The notes under the pieces: generated by a model
The model's input: the letters and a program-made list of their open reading frames with translations, nothing else
Database searches by the model: none
What the model was told of the DNA's origin: nothing
Translations under genes and position numbers: made by a program
DNA from: Marinosulfonomonas sp.
GTDB taxonomy: Bacteria > Pseudomonadota > Alphaproteobacteria > Rhodobacterales > Rhodobacteraceae
Length of the DNA stretch: 49,067 nt
Direction: 5' to 3'
Assembly (NCBI GenBank): GCA_015488685.1
Contig: WFNH01000104.1
Coordinates: forward strand, 1 to 49,067
In this document: piece by piece, positions 1 to 7,705 of the stretch
Layout of the letters: each line of letters starts with the position of its first letter
Position numbering within the stretch: the first letter of the stretch is position 1

Positions 1-1266
1 ATCCTTAGTACTTGTTCTGGTGGCCATTATATCAAGAGGAATGACCTTTGCCGGCTGTGGAGCTGGTTCCGTTTTAGCTGCCGGTGCTTCCCGTAACATT
101 CCTGCCGACATTGGTTCCAGCTGTGGTTTTTCAATCCTTTTAGTGGCGGATATTTCAGTATCTGGCGATAAAACCGGCCTTGTCGTTGTCTTTGTTAATT
201 TCCGAGTAGGCGCAACAGTAGCTACTGGACGGGTTTTAGCAGGGTTTGCGGTCAGGTCGGGGTGGTCGGGCAACTCGCGTTTGGGCAGTGGCTTTGGCAC
301 CTCTGGGGACGTTCCAATGTCTTGCAGAAGCTTTTCGGGCTGATTTGGCGTTGTGGCATCTCTCTGATTATCTTGTAACAGCGGTATTTCCATTTTCGGC
401 ATTGCGGACGGATCGGAAATTATTTTGGGTTGAGCCTGTCCAGAGCTACCATTCAGGCCTTTGGCTGGCGGTTGATAAGCTCTGGTCCTGTCAAAAGCCG
501 ATTGTTTTTCCCGGGAAACCCGAAGGTCGGGGACATCGGTTTCACCTTTGCCAAGTGTCTGTTTTATTATCGCTGGCAATGCATCAGTATCTGACTTTTT
601 CAAGGGCAGAGGCATTATGAAATCCCTTGTTAGGGCAGACACATCAGATTTTGGGGCTTGGGTCTTTTGATCTGTAATTTCTTGCGCTGACTTTTGCACA
701 GTTTCCCCGGTTTTAACCGAGAGTATTTCACTGTTCTCTGTAGCAAAATCTTGCGCTGGAATTATATCTGCAGATATTGTCCGGGAAATTGTTCTTTTCC
801 CACTTTTCTTCAATGGCTCAATCTCGGTCAGCTTGGGTGAATAGATCGGCGATTTTACCTGTTTTTCCGGTACTGGCCCCGTTTGATCAGATCTGTCACC
901 CTCAGCAACAACCACAGAAGACAGACCTTTTGTTTCAGCTTCGGAATCCTGTGCTGAACGGGAGTTGCTTTCCAATAATTCACCTGCAGTATCCAGCTTG
1001 GGATTTACCAATATTGATGACGGCGCTTGCGGTTTGGGCATTTCGATTTGCCAATTTAACACCTGCGCCGCAAAAACAGCCATTACCCCCGAATCCGTAT
1101 CGGCCACGTCGACATCTGGTTGTTGCCCCAACATCGGCACTGGAATTTCGGCCATCACCGCCTGAAACTCTCCGCTGGCCGGAGTATCGGTTTGCACCCA
1201 AGGCTCTACTGCCATCGCGGCCTTGCCTGTTGGTGTTGTTATTTCGGCAATCGGTAAATTGATCAT
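1..1266 (-). CDS. fliK: Flagellar hook-length control protein FliK, N-terminal part (cut by left edge)
   Basis: The minus strand stays open from an ATG at 1266 to the left edge, giving 422 residues with no stop. The protein is hydrophilic, rich in Pro, Thr, Lys and Glu, low in aromatics and without membrane segments or clear domains. That is what the long disordered ruler part of FliK looks like. The conserved C-terminal hook-binding domain would lie beyond the edge, so the family call rests on composition and on position: first gene of a flagellar cluster, divergent from a rod-binding protein. A purine-rich GGAAA lies about 5 bases before the ATG; an ATG five bases further upstream hits a stop at once. 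Several rightward open frames here are antisense shadows. Base composition looks AT-richer than the basal-body genes. Another disordered flagellar secretion substrate is the main alternative. Confidence 0.72.
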   Translation of the reverse strand, partial: MINLPIAEITTPTGKAAMAVEPWVQTDTPASGEFQAVMAEIPVPMLGQQPDVDVADTDSGVMAVFAAQVLNWQIEMPKPQAPSSILVNPKLDTAGELLESNSRSAQDSEAETKGLSSVVVAEGDRSDQTGPVPEKQVKSPIYSPKLTEIEPLKKSGKRTISRTISADIIPAQDFATENSEILSVKTGETVQKSAQEITDQKTQAPKSDVSALTRDFIMPLPLKKSDTDALPAIIKQTLGKGETDVPDLRVSREKQSAFDRTRAYQPPAKGLNGSSGQAQPKIISDPSAMPKMEIPLLQDNQRDATTPNQPEKLLQDIGTSPEVPKPLPKRELPDHPDLTANPAKTRPVATVAPTRKLTKTTTRPVLSPDTEISATKRIEKPQLEPMSAGMLREAPAAKTEPAPQPAKVIPLDIMATRTSTKD

Positions 1267-1294
1267 GTCATTTCCGGAAATTCTTCCTCGGTTA

Positions 1295-1308
1295 CGTCAG
1301 ATATGACG
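1295..1308. promoter_or_regulatory. Palindrome CGTCA-N4-TGACG between fliK and the rod-binding gene
   Basis: A perfect 5-base inverted repeat (CGTCA, spacer GATA, TGACG) lies in the 115-base divergent region. A second inverted repeat follows at once: GGATTGG at 1310-1316 and CCAATCC at 1332-1338. The spacing of the first is typical of a dimeric regulator site, but I cannot assign a protein. Chance occurrence of 5-base arms is quite possible. Confidence 0.25.
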
Positions 1309-1316
1309 GGGATTGG

Positions 1317-1331
1317 TTACCAGTTCTTTAC
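1317..1331 (+). promoter_or_regulatory. CtrA-like half-site pair TTAC-N7-TTAC
   Basis: TTAC at 1317-1320 and TTAC at 1328-1331 are separated by seven bases, matching the CtrA consensus TTAA-N7-TTAA at 6 of 8 positions. It lies between divergent fliK and the rod-binding gene. It is weak alone and gains interest only because similar pairs occur at the other flagellar operon heads. Confidence 0.25.
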
Positions 1332-1381
1332 CCAATCCATGCAAACTGCCCAGGAAATATCTCTAATTGGAAATGAATTAC

Positions 1382-1669
1382 ATGACCCCCATCGCACCGG
1401 TTTCATCCCCCGCCAACCCGCTTCAACCAGAAAAACGCGACAAGGCGTTATTTCAGGCCGCCAAGGATCTTGAGGCCTCGTTTCTGGCCGAAATGCTGAA
1501 ATCGGCAGGTTTCGGGAAACCCCGCAAGGCAAATGGCGGTGGTATTGGTGAAGATCAGTTCGGATCATTTCTACGGCAAGAGCAGGCTAAAGACATGGTA
1601 AAAAAGGGCGGAATTGGATTGGCCGAAAGCCTGTATGAGGCATTAAAGGAGAGGGCAGATGCACAGTAA
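1382..1669 (+). CDS. flgJ: Rod-binding protein (FlgJ N-terminal-domain type)
   Basis: The product is a 95-residue cytoplasm-to-periplasm assembly factor for the flagellar rod. It matches the rod-binding domain of FlgJ: an A-A-K-D-L-E-A-S-F-L-A-E-M-L-K helix near the start, a glycine-rich turn, then QFGSFLRQE and the C-terminal GGIGLAESLYEAL signature. It has no muramidase domain. A separate lytic transglycosylase is encoded at 15519-16298, an arrangement known from Rhodobacter sphaeroides (FlgJ plus SltF). The start is ambiguous: ATG 1382 has GGAA nine bases upstream; ATG 1373 and TTG 1367 are in frame and would add 3 or 5 residues. The stop overlaps the start of the next gene by 11 bases, so the two are co-translated. 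Confidence 0.85.
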   Translation: MTPIAPVSSPANPLQPEKRDKALFQAAKDLEASFLAEMLKSAGFGKPRKANGGGIGEDQFGSFLRQEQAKDMVKKGGIGLAESLYEALKERADAQ

Positions 1670-2009
1670 CAAGACAGCAACTTTCGATGCGTTAGAGGAG
1701 TTCCTTAATAAAGAACGGCAAGCAATTCTGAATGGTTCTCTCAAGGATATGGGGCGGATTGCAAAAGAAAAAGAGATGCTGCTGAACCATGCGGAAATTC
1801 ATGCCCCCGATCGCAAATCTCTGGACCGGATTCATCACAAAGCAGAACATAATCAATATCTTCTGGCCGCGGCAATTCGGGCTGTGCGCACGGTTTCAGA
1901 CCGGTTGGAAACCCTGCGTAACGGGCCCGGCGATCTGAATACTTATGATAAATCCGGCCATCGCAAAATATTGGGTGCCCGGGGAAAGAACCTGCATAGG
2001 CGCGCATAA
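1659..2009 (+). CDS. flgN: FlgN-like flagellar export chaperone
   Basis: The product is a 116-residue, mostly helical, charged protein with no signal peptide. The N-terminal part (LEEFLNKERQAILNGSLKDM, then KEKEMLL) resembles the amphipathic helices of FlgN, the chaperone that keeps hook-filament junction proteins FlgK and FlgL export-competent. The basic tail after about residue 95 is probably flexible. It overlaps the rod-binding gene by 11 bases, with a GGAGAGGG ribosome site inside that gene. A 210-base gap follows before flagellin. The FlgN family diverges strongly in sequence, so the name rests on size, helix pattern and context; its likely clients flgK and flgL lie at 25.6-28.1 kb. Confidence 0.6.
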   Translation: MHSNKTATFDALEEFLNKERQAILNGSLKDMGRIAKEKEMLLNHAEIHAPDRKSLDRIHHKAEHNQYLLAAAIRAVRTVSDRLETLRNGPGDLNTYDKSGHRKILGARGKNLHRRA

Positions 2010-2048
2010 CCGGTTTGTTTCAAATGCTATGTATCTTGGCAAAAGCAA

Positions 2049-2063
2049 TTAGGAACCTGTTAG
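2049..2063 (+). promoter_or_regulatory. CtrA-like half-site pair TTAG-N7-TTAG upstream of flagellin
   Basis: TTAG at 2049-2052 and TTAG at 2060-2063 are separated by GAACCTG, in the correct 7-base spacing for CtrA, matching 6 of 8 consensus positions. The site lies 157 bases before the flagellin ATG, so a leader of ordinary length would put it near the promoter. No confident -35/-10 or sigma-54 pair could be placed. Confidence 0.28.
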
Positions 2064-2154
2064 TGATTGGGCATCAGGGTAGGTTTTGCATCTCGTAATG
2101 GGGTGGCACGGTTATTTTAATATATAAACCGTATTCGTCAGAAAGACGCCTAAC

Positions 2155-2174
2155 GCAATCATTGCAATGGTTGC
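2155..2174 (+). promoter_or_regulatory. 20-base dyad in the flagellin leader
   Basis: Reading GCAATCAT-TGCA-ATGGTTGC, the two 8-base arms are complementary except for one T/G pair, which becomes a U-G wobble in RNA. The leader could therefore form an 8-bp stem closed by UGCA, ending 45 bases before the flagellin start codon. It may be an operator, or an RNA structure for post-transcriptional control. The flagellin regulator genes flaF and flbT lie immediately downstream, and Caulobacter FlbT acts on the flagellin 5' leader. The functional link is inference. Confidence 0.4.
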
Positions 2175-2219
2175 TTGTGTAACACGGTGCAAAAGCGCCG
2201 TATGAATTAGGAAAACACG

Positions 2220-3512
2220 ATGACCAGTATTCTGACAAACACCGGCGCCATGGTTGCGCTGCAAACCCTGAACTCGATCAACTCGAACCTGGGCAATGTA
2301 CAAAACGAAATCTCGACCGGTAAATCCATTGCCTCTGCCAAAGACAATTCGGCCATCTGGGCCATTTCCAAGGTTATGGAATCAGATGTAAACGGTTTTA
2401 ATGCTATTTCCGACAGCCTTTCGCTGGGTGAATCCACCGTTGCCGTGGCACGTCAGGCTTCTGAAACCGTTACCGATCTTCTGACCCAGATCAAAGGCAA
2501 AGTCGTTGCCTCGCAGGAAGACAATGTTGACCGTGCAAAAATCCAGACCGACATTGCGGCCCTGACAAAACAGGTAACTTCTGTTGTCAATGCCGCGCAG
2601 TTCAACGGCCTGAACCTGGTGAATGGCAAGGTTACGACAACCAATACAGACGGTAATACCGGCATAGATATCCTGTCTTCTCTGGATCGGGCCTCTGATG
2701 GTTCTGTCACTTCAAGCTCGATTGGGGTTGAAACAAAGAACCTGTCACTGACGGCAGGCACAACCCTTACAACGGCAGCAGCCAACGTGGGAACAGATGC
2801 GGGCACTGTTGGCGTAATCGACAAAAATGACGGCGGCACCAACGATTCGATCAAACTGGATACCTTTGCTTTCCTTGATAATGCAGGTGCTGCCACAGGT
2901 ACTGCGGCTCTTGCCCGCGGAACAGCCGGGTTGAATAACACCGTTGCGACTGGCTTGATGGAAGGTGATTTAATGACCCTTCAGGTCGGCTCGACCGAAG
3001 CACAATATACCGTTCGTGCCGGCGATACCGCCGAAGCGATTGTGGCTGGTATGAAGTCTTCGCTGCAAGCCTCGGGTATCAGCGCGACCGATTTCACAAT
3101 GGATATCGATACGGTTGCCGGTGAGTTGAAGATCACCAACAACACCAACGCTGATGTGGCCTTCAGCTTTTCATCTTCGCGCGGGTCTGGTGGCTTGTCC
3201 GGCCTGGCGGCAATTGATGTCTCCACTGGGGCTGGCGCAACAGCGGCACTGGGATCTATCGAAAACCTGATTAACACCTCGATCGATGCTTCGGCTTCTT
3301 TCGGTTCTGTTCAGGGGCGAATTCAAACCCAGAACAGTTTTATCAGCAAGCTGACGGATTCGCTGAAATCCGGTATCGGTTCGATGGTGGACGCGGATAT
3401 GGAAGCGGCTTCAGCTCGCCTGCAAGCCTTGCAGGTTCAGCAGCAATTGGGTGTTCAGGCGCTGTCGATTGCGAATCAGGCACCGCAATCGGTTCTTTCG
3501 CTTTTCCGGTAA
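2220..3512 (+). CDS. fliC: Flagellin
   Basis: The product is the 430-residue filament subunit, exported through the flagellar channel. The N-terminal D0/D1 region (about 1-140) carries the classic heptad pattern: SILTNTGAMVALQTL, the EISTGKSIASAKDN loop, then AALTKQVTSVVNAAQFNGLNLVNG. The C-terminal D1/D0 region (about 340-430) ends with QVQQQLGVQALSIANQAPQSVLSLFR. The central 200 residues are low-complexity Thr/Ala/Gly/Asp-rich surface domains. The protein is clearly longer than the compact flagellins of Caulobacter. AGGA lies eight bases before the ATG. It is a monocistronic unit by appearance, with a terminator right after the stop and a leader dyad in front. flaF and flbT follow as its dedicated regulators. 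Confidence 0.97.
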   Translation: MTSILTNTGAMVALQTLNSINSNLGNVQNEISTGKSIASAKDNSAIWAISKVMESDVNGFNAISDSLSLGESTVAVARQASETVTDLLTQIKGKVVASQEDNVDRAKIQTDIAALTKQVTSVVNAAQFNGLNLVNGKVTTTNTDGNTGIDILSSLDRASDGSVTSSSIGVETKNLSLTAGTTLTTAAANVGTDAGTVGVIDKNDGGTNDSIKLDTFAFLDNAGAATGTAALARGTAGLNNTVATGLMEGDLMTLQVGSTEAQYTVRAGDTAEAIVAGMKSSLQASGISATDFTMDIDTVAGELKITNNTNADVAFSFSSSRGSGGLSGLAAIDVSTGAGATAALGSIENLINTSIDASASFGSVQGRIQTQNSFISKLTDSLKSGIGSMVDADMEAASARLQALQVQQQLGVQALSIANQAPQSVLSLFR

Positions 3513-3524
3513 GTGGTATTGATC

Positions 3525-3548
3525 GGGGCGCCAGATGGGCGCCCCTTT
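3525..3548 (+). terminator. Rho-independent terminator of flagellin
   Basis: An 8-bp GC stem (GGGGCGCC at 3525-3532, GGCGCCCC at 3538-3545) with loop AGATG is followed by TTT. It starts 12 bases after the flagellin stop and separates the abundant flagellin mRNA from flaF. Confidence 0.88.
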
Positions 3549-3600
3549 CCTCGCGGTGAAACCCGCGTTCCGATGCCCCCTGTCATTGAAAGGTAATGAC

Positions 3601-3969
3601 ATGAACGCCTTTAATATGGCCAAAACGGCCTACTCCAATTCTTCAACCCCTATACGCACCCCCCGCAGCACCGAGTATGATGCCTTTGCCCAAATCACGC
3701 ATCGCCTGAAGTCCGCCAGCCAGAGCGGCAATTTTCCGGCCCTCGCCACCGCGCTACATGAAAATAACAAATTATGGACCTTGCTGGCAGCAGATGTTTC
3801 GGACAAGGACAACGCACTACCGGAATCCCTGCGTGGCCGCATTTTCTACCTGTATGAATTCACAACACAGCACAGCCGCAAAGTTCTACGAAAAGAAGCG
3901 GCCGTTGATGTTCTGGTTGATATCAACACCGCCATCATGCGCGGCTTGCGCAGCAAGGCAGGTGTGTGA
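3601..3969 (+). CDS. flaF: Flagellar biosynthesis regulator FlaF
   Basis: The product is a 122-residue cytoplasmic helical protein of the FlaF family, found in alphaproteobacteria and needed for flagellin production or secretion, usually acting opposite FlbT. Typical stretches are AKTAYSNSS near the start, YDAFAQITHRLK, ALHENNKLWTLLAADVSD, LRGRIFYLYEFTTQHSRKVL and VDVLVDINTAIMRGL. The start at 3601 has AAAGG about eight bases upstream; the frame is open further upstream, but that part lies in the flagellin terminator. The gene ends TGATG, sharing its stop with the flbT start, so the two proteins are probably made in fixed ratio. Position directly behind flagellin is typical. Confidence 0.93.
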   Translation: MNAFNMAKTAYSNSSTPIRTPRSTEYDAFAQITHRLKSASQSGNFPALATALHENNKLWTLLAADVSDKDNALPESLRGRIFYLYEFTTQHSRKVLRKEAAVDVLVDINTAIMRGLRSKAGV

Positions 3970-4373
3970 TGAGTGGACTTGTCCTGAAACTTGGCCCGAA
4001 AGAACGGGTTCTGATCAATGGTGCCGTGATCGAAAACGGTGACCGGCGCAGCCGTTTATCGATCGTCACGCCGAACGCCAATATCCTGCGCCTGCGCGAT
4101 GCCATCCATCCGGAAGAGGTGAACACACCGGTGCGGCGCGTCTGTTACATTGCCCAGCTGGTTTTGTCCGGTGATGCCGAAAAGGAAGACGCAAAACTGC
4201 AACTTCTGCGCGGGATCGAACAGCTAAGTCAGGTTCTGACCGACCATGACAGCCGCGTGTTACTAACCACCGCTTCGGACGAGGTGCTGGATGGGCAATA
4301 TTATCAGGCTTTGAAAGCCTTGCGCGAATTGCTGCCCCGCGAAGAACGCTTGCTTGCGGCGGCGCGGATCTGA
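3969..4373 (+). CDS. flbT: Flagellin post-transcriptional repressor FlbT
   Basis: The product is a 134-residue FlbT family protein. In Caulobacter FlbT binds the flagellin mRNA leader and promotes its decay until the hook is complete. The sequence shows the family layout: beta-rich N-terminus (LVLKLGPKERVLINGAVIENG), RSRLSIVTPNANILRLRDAI, then helices VRRVCYIAQLVLSGD and GIEQLSQVL. The ATG at 3969 overlaps the flaF stop by one base; a GTG one codon upstream is possible. The stop overlaps the next ATG (TGATG), giving tight coupling through flaF-flbT-DUF1217. The likely target in this window is the leader dyad before flagellin. Confidence 0.94.
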   Translation: MSGLVLKLGPKERVLINGAVIENGDRRSRLSIVTPNANILRLRDAIHPEEVNTPVRRVCYIAQLVLSGDAEKEDAKLQLLRGIEQLSQVLTDHDSRVLLTTASDEVLDGQYYQALKALRELLPREERLLAAARI

Positions 4374-5188
4374 TGTTTCAGCCCGTGCTTCCCTTGGGCG
4401 GTTTTGCCGGCTGGTCGTTTCTGACCCGAACGATGGACAGTCAGAAAGACGCCTACGCAAAATCGCCCGAGGTTGCCCGTGAAGTGAAATACTTTGAGGA
4501 AAATATTGGGAAAATCAAAACGGCCGAAGATCTGGTCTCCGATCATACCCTGCTAAAAGTGGCGCTGGGCGCATTTGGGTTAAGCGATGACATCGGCAGC
4601 AAATTTTTCATTCGCAAGGTTCTGGAAGATGGCACCCTGAGCAACGATGCGTTGGCAAACAAACTGTCGGATAAACGGTATCTAAAGATGTCGCAGGCCT
4701 TTGGATTCGGGGACTACCCTGTCCCAAGTACTGGATTAAGCGATTTTGGCCCTAAAATTACTGCTGCTTATAAAGAACGGCAGTTCGAGGCGGCAGTCGG
4801 GGAACAAAATGAAAATTTCCGTCTGGCATTGGGCGTTGATCGTGATCTTGCGGAAATAGCGAACAAAGACCTTAAAGAAGATACCTTGTGGTTTACCGTG
4901 ATGGGCAATCCGCCGCTGCGCAAAGTGTTTGAAACCGCGTTTAATCTGCCAAAATCCTTTGGCACACTTGATCTGGACAAACAGCTTGCCACCTTCAAAG
5001 ACAAAGCACGCGCTGCTTTCGGGGACAGCGGGATCAAACAGTTTGCCACGCCCGAAAAACAAGAAGACCTGACGCGTCTGTTCCTGTTACGCGCGGATAT
5101 GCAGGCAATGAACATCAATACAGGCAGCAGCCAAATTGCGCTGACATTGCTGCAAGGGGCAACCACCGGAAACACTGGCTTATTCTAG
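4373..5188 (+). CDS. DUF1217 flagellar cluster protein
   Basis: The product is 271 residues. It belongs to the DUF1217 family of alphaproteobacterial flagellar clusters and has no established biochemical role. The family pattern is visible: an N-terminal GWSFLTRTMDSQ segment, phenylalanine-rich helices with YFEENIGKIKTAEDLVSDHTLLKVALGAFGL, KFFIRKVLEDGTLSNDALANKLSD, and a repeat-like second half (LWFTVMGNPPLRKVFETAFNLP). There is no signal peptide or membrane segment. It is translationally coupled to flbT. Its 3' end overlaps the convergent fliI by nine bases. A structural or export-substrate role is possible but not shown by the sequence. Confidence 0.85.
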   Translation: MFQPVLPLGGFAGWSFLTRTMDSQKDAYAKSPEVAREVKYFEENIGKIKTAEDLVSDHTLLKVALGAFGLSDDIGSKFFIRKVLEDGTLSNDALANKLSDKRYLKMSQAFGFGDYPVPSTGLSDFGPKITAAYKERQFEAAVGEQNENFRLALGVDRDLAEIANKDLKEDTLWFTVMGNPPLRKVFETAFNLPKSFGTLDLDKQLATFKDKARAAFGDSGIKQFATPEKQEDLTRLFLLRADMQAMNINTGSSQIALTLLQGATTGNTGLF

Positions 5189-6520
5189 CTGGGGATTTTC
5201 GGCCTCTTGCCCCCCTGACAAACACTCTGCCAAACGCATGAAACTGGCCGCCGTATCTTCGGGTTCATCCTCAGACAAAAAAACATCCAGTTTGGACCAG
5301 ACGCTGATCGCCTCGTCAATCAGCGGATCGGACCCCGCTGTATATAGCCCCGCCTGAATCATCATTTCCGCCCGATCATACGCCCCCAGCAAGCGTCGTA
5401 CATTGCTGATCAATTCATTTTCCTCAGGTGTTGCCGCCGCAGGCAAGCTGCGCGAAACCGAGCGCAGCAGATCAATCGCCGGAAAACGCCCGCGTTCGGC
5501 GATTTTGCGGTCCATCACCACATGCCCGTCCAGCACCCCACGCAGGATATCGGCCACCGGTTCCTCCATATCCGATCCCGCCACCAACACGCTGAACAGC
5601 GCTGTAATGTCCCCCGCTGTGTCCACACCCGGTCCGGCGCGCTCGCAAAGTGACATGATCATATGCGAGGTGGAAGGGGGGTAGCCGCGCAAAGACGCAA
5701 CCTCGCCCGAGGCCAGCGCGACCTCGCGGTGGGCCTCGGCAAAGCGGGTGATCGAATCGGCCAAAAACAGCACATGTTGCCCCTGATCGCGAAAATGTTC
5801 GGCCACGGCCATGGCCGTCCAGGCGCAGCGACGGCGCACCAATGGCGACTGGTCCGACGTTGCCGCCACCACAACCGCGCGCTTCATCCCTTCGGGACCC
5901 AGCACATGATCGACAAATTCGCGCACCTCGCGCCCGCGTTCCCCGATCAGCGCAATCACCACCACATCGGCCGAAACCCCGCGGGCGAATTTGGACAGCA
6001 GGGTGGATTTGCCCACACCGGAACCGGCAAACAGACCAATCCGCTGCCCCCGCACAATCGGCAGTAAAGTGTTGAAAATTGCCAGGCCGGTTTCCAACCG
6101 TTCCCCCAGTGCTCGCCGGCGGGTTGCCTTTGGCGGCGAGGCCCGCATCGGGCGTGGCTGCACTCCGCGCATCAATGGTCGCCCGTCCATTGGTTGACCC
6201 GAAGGGTCAATCACCCGCCCGATCCAGCTGCAGTCAGGCGCGATCAAGGCCTGACCCAACAACGTAACCCGATCACCGATCACCACCCCTTCGGCGGAAT
6301 GATCCGGCAAAACCAGCACAGCATCCCGCGACAGTTGCAGCAGCTCGCCGCCCATCACCGCATCACGGTGGGTAATGCGCACCTGATCGCCCAGACTGGC
6401 GCAGCCCGACAACCCGCGCACTGTTAACGTGCCGCACCCCACCTCGACCACGCGGCCCACATTTTGGACAGGGCGCATCGCGGACACCTCGGCAGTCAGG
6501 CAATCAATATCTGTAACCAT
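5180..6520 (-). CDS. fliI: Flagellum-specific ATPase FliI
   Basis: The product is the 446-residue export ATPase, which energises delivery of substrates to the FlhA/FlhB gate together with FliH and FliJ. The Walker A motif is AGSGVGKST around residues 165-173 (Lys 171), followed by IGERGREVREF and a Walker B region ending FLADSITRFAEAHREV, all typical of the F1-beta-like family. The N-terminal beta-barrel domain spans roughly residues 15-95. It is a lone minus-strand gene between a convergent DUF1217 gene, overlapping nine bases, and the divergent flgB operon. The 89-base divergent region carries a CtrA-like site. Its partners FliH and a FliJ-like protein are encoded 5-18 kb away. Confidence 0.97.
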   Translation of the reverse strand: MVTDIDCLTAEVSAMRPVQNVGRVVEVGCGTLTVRGLSGCASLGDQVRITHRDAVMGGELLQLSRDAVLVLPDHSAEGVVIGDRVTLLGQALIAPDCSWIGRVIDPSGQPMDGRPLMRGVQPRPMRASPPKATRRRALGERLETGLAIFNTLLPIVRGQRIGLFAGSGVGKSTLLSKFARGVSADVVVIALIGERGREVREFVDHVLGPEGMKRAVVVAATSDQSPLVRRRCAWTAMAVAEHFRDQGQHVLFLADSITRFAEAHREVALASGEVASLRGYPPSTSHMIMSLCERAGPGVDTAGDITALFSVLVAGSDMEEPVADILRGVLDGHVVMDRKIAERGRFPAIDLLRSVSRSLPAAATPEENELISNVRRLLGAYDRAEMMIQAGLYTAGSDPLIDEAISVWSKLDVFLSEDEPEDTAASFMRLAECLSGGQEAENPQLE

Positions 6521-6571
6521 TACCGGATTCTCCTGTTTGGTTCCTGAAAACCATTTCTAAAGGAATCACAG

Positions 6572-6586
6572 TTAAAGCTTGATTGA
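6572..6586. promoter_or_regulatory. CtrA-like half-site pair TTAA-N7-TTGA between fliI and flgB
   Basis: TTAA at 6572-6575 and TTGA at 6583-6586, with a 7-base spacer, match 7 of 8 consensus positions. The site is 51 bases upstream of fliI and 23 bases upstream of flgB, so it is better placed for the fliI promoter than for flgB. Confidence 0.35.
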
Positions 6587-6609
6587 AATTACTCGAGGGA
6601 GAAGCCCCG

Positions 6610-6993
6610 ATGTTTAAAAATCTAGAGATATTCCAGATGGCAGGTGCAATGGCTCGCCACGCCGAAACACGTCAAACGATGATCGCGCAGAATATCGCAA
6701 ACGCTGACACGCCAGACTATAAAGCCCGCGATATCGCCTCTTTTGCCGAAACTTACCGCACACAGGATACCACCGCGATGCGGGCCACGCGGCCCGGTCA
6801 CCTGACGGGTCACGCACAACCCTATACCGCGCGCACCATTGCCGGCGCGGGCAGCGAATCGCCTAATGGCAACAATGTGTCCCTTGAAACCGAAATGGTG
6901 AAAGCCGCCAGCGTGCGGCAGGAACATGATCAGGCATTGGCAATTTATCAGGCATCACTGGGGATTTTACGCTCTAGTCTGGGCCGCAGGTAA
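6610..6993 (+). CDS. flgB: Flagellar basal-body rod protein FlgB
   Basis: The product is the 127-residue proximal rod subunit, joining the MS ring side of the rod. The rod-protein signature TRQTMIAQNIANADTPDYKARD lies at about residues 23-43, and the C-terminal helix QEHDQALAIYQASLGILRSSLG is typical of FlgB. The ATG at 6610 has GAGGGAGA 7-14 bases upstream; an in-frame TTG at 6583 would add nine non-conserved residues. It heads the rod/export operon, with flgC 12 bases downstream. Confidence 0.95.
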   Translation: MFKNLEIFQMAGAMARHAETRQTMIAQNIANADTPDYKARDIASFAETYRTQDTTAMRATRPGHLTGHAQPYTARTIAGAGSESPNGNNVSLETEMVKAASVRQEHDQALAIYQASLGILRSSLGRR

Positions 6994-7005
6994 AGGGGAA
7001 ACAAG

Positions 7006-7398
7006 ATGAGCAATTTGATGAAAACCCTCGCGCTGTCGGCCAGTGGCATGCAGGCACAAGCCAGCCGCCTGCGCCATGTTTCGGAAAACATCGCGAATGC
7101 AGATACCCCCGGTTACCACCGGAAAACCGCCTCGTTCGAGGAAGTGGTGGTCGGGGGGGAGCGCACGGGTGAAGTGCGGACTGGGCCGGTTGAACTGGAC
7201 CGCTCCGAGCTGACGCAGGTCTATGATCCGGGTCACCCGCTTGCGGATGAAAATGGTCACTATGATGGATCGAATGTCGATCTGGTGATCGAAATCGCTG
7301 ACGCGCGCGAAGCGCAGCGCAGCTACGAGGCGAACCTCAAGATGTTCGATCAGGCGCGGCAAATGTCGTCCAGCCTGCTTGACCTTCTGCGCCGATGA
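7006..7398 (+). CDS. flgC: Flagellar basal-body rod protein FlgC
   Basis: The product is a 130-residue proximal rod subunit. N-terminal SASGMQAQASRLRHVSENIANADTPGYHRK and C-terminal VIEIADAREAQRSYEANLKMFDQARQMSSSLLDLLRR match the family at both ends, which form the coiled-coil packing core of the rod. Between flgB (12-base gap) and fliE (13-base gap), in the order common to alphaproteobacteria. Confidence 0.96.
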   Translation: MSNLMKTLALSASGMQAQASRLRHVSENIANADTPGYHRKTASFEEVVVGGERTGEVRTGPVELDRSELTQVYDPGHPLADENGHYDGSNVDLVIEIADAREAQRSYEANLKMFDQARQMSSSLLDLLRR

Positions 7399-7411
7399 AA
7401 GGTGATCCAGA

Positions 7412-7705
7412 ATGGATATAAAATCTTCACTCGCAGCCCAGCAATATGCAGCAACCCGCCCCGCAACAGCGCCAAAGCCTGATGCGGGCGGGGGGGCTGG
7501 CAACGCCTTTGGCCGCGCCGCTGCCGATTTCGCCACCACCCTGCAACAGGGCGAAGACGTGGCAAAGGCAGCAATGACCGGCGGCGCGGACGCCAATTCG
7601 TTGGTGACCGCATTGGCCCAGACCGAACTTGCGGTCGAAACAGCCGTGACCGTCCGCGACAAGGTGGTCGAGGCCTATCAGGAAATTCTAAGGATGCCGG
7701 TGTAA
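7412..7705 (+). CDS. fliE: Flagellar hook-basal body complex protein FliE
   Basis: The product is the 97-residue FliE adapter, which anchors the rod to the MS ring and export gate. The C-terminal half (LVTALAQTELAVETAVTVRDKVVEAYQEILRMPV) carries the strongly conserved FliE ending, with VRDKVVEAYQEILRMPV the diagnostic part. The N-terminus is variable and Ala-rich as usual. The stop overlaps the fliQ start by one base (TAATG). Confidence 0.95.
   Translation: MDIKSSLAAQQYAATRPATAPKPDAGGGAGNAFGRAAADFATTLQQGEDVAKAAMTGGADANSLVTALAQTELAVETAVTVRDKVVEAYQEILRMPV

Noticed and set aside
20-1262. Rightward open frames at the left edge
   Set aside because: They are antisense to a long minus-strand frame that runs unbroken for 422 codons with FliK-like composition and a proper start.
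2104-2119. Sigma-54-like promoter before flagellin (TGGCACG -24 element)
   Set aside because: The -24 element is perfect, but ten bases after GG the required GC of the -12 element is TT, so the pair is not functional by consensus.
2125-2155. Sigma-28-like promoter (TAAA ... GCCTAA) before flagellin
   Set aside because: Spacing between the two elements is 19 instead of about 15 bases, and the second element matches poorly.
6976-7660. Long minus-strand open frame opposite flgC and fliE
   Set aside because: flgC and fliE on the plus strand have full family signatures and good ribosome sites; the reverse frame is a shadow of GC-rich coding sequence.
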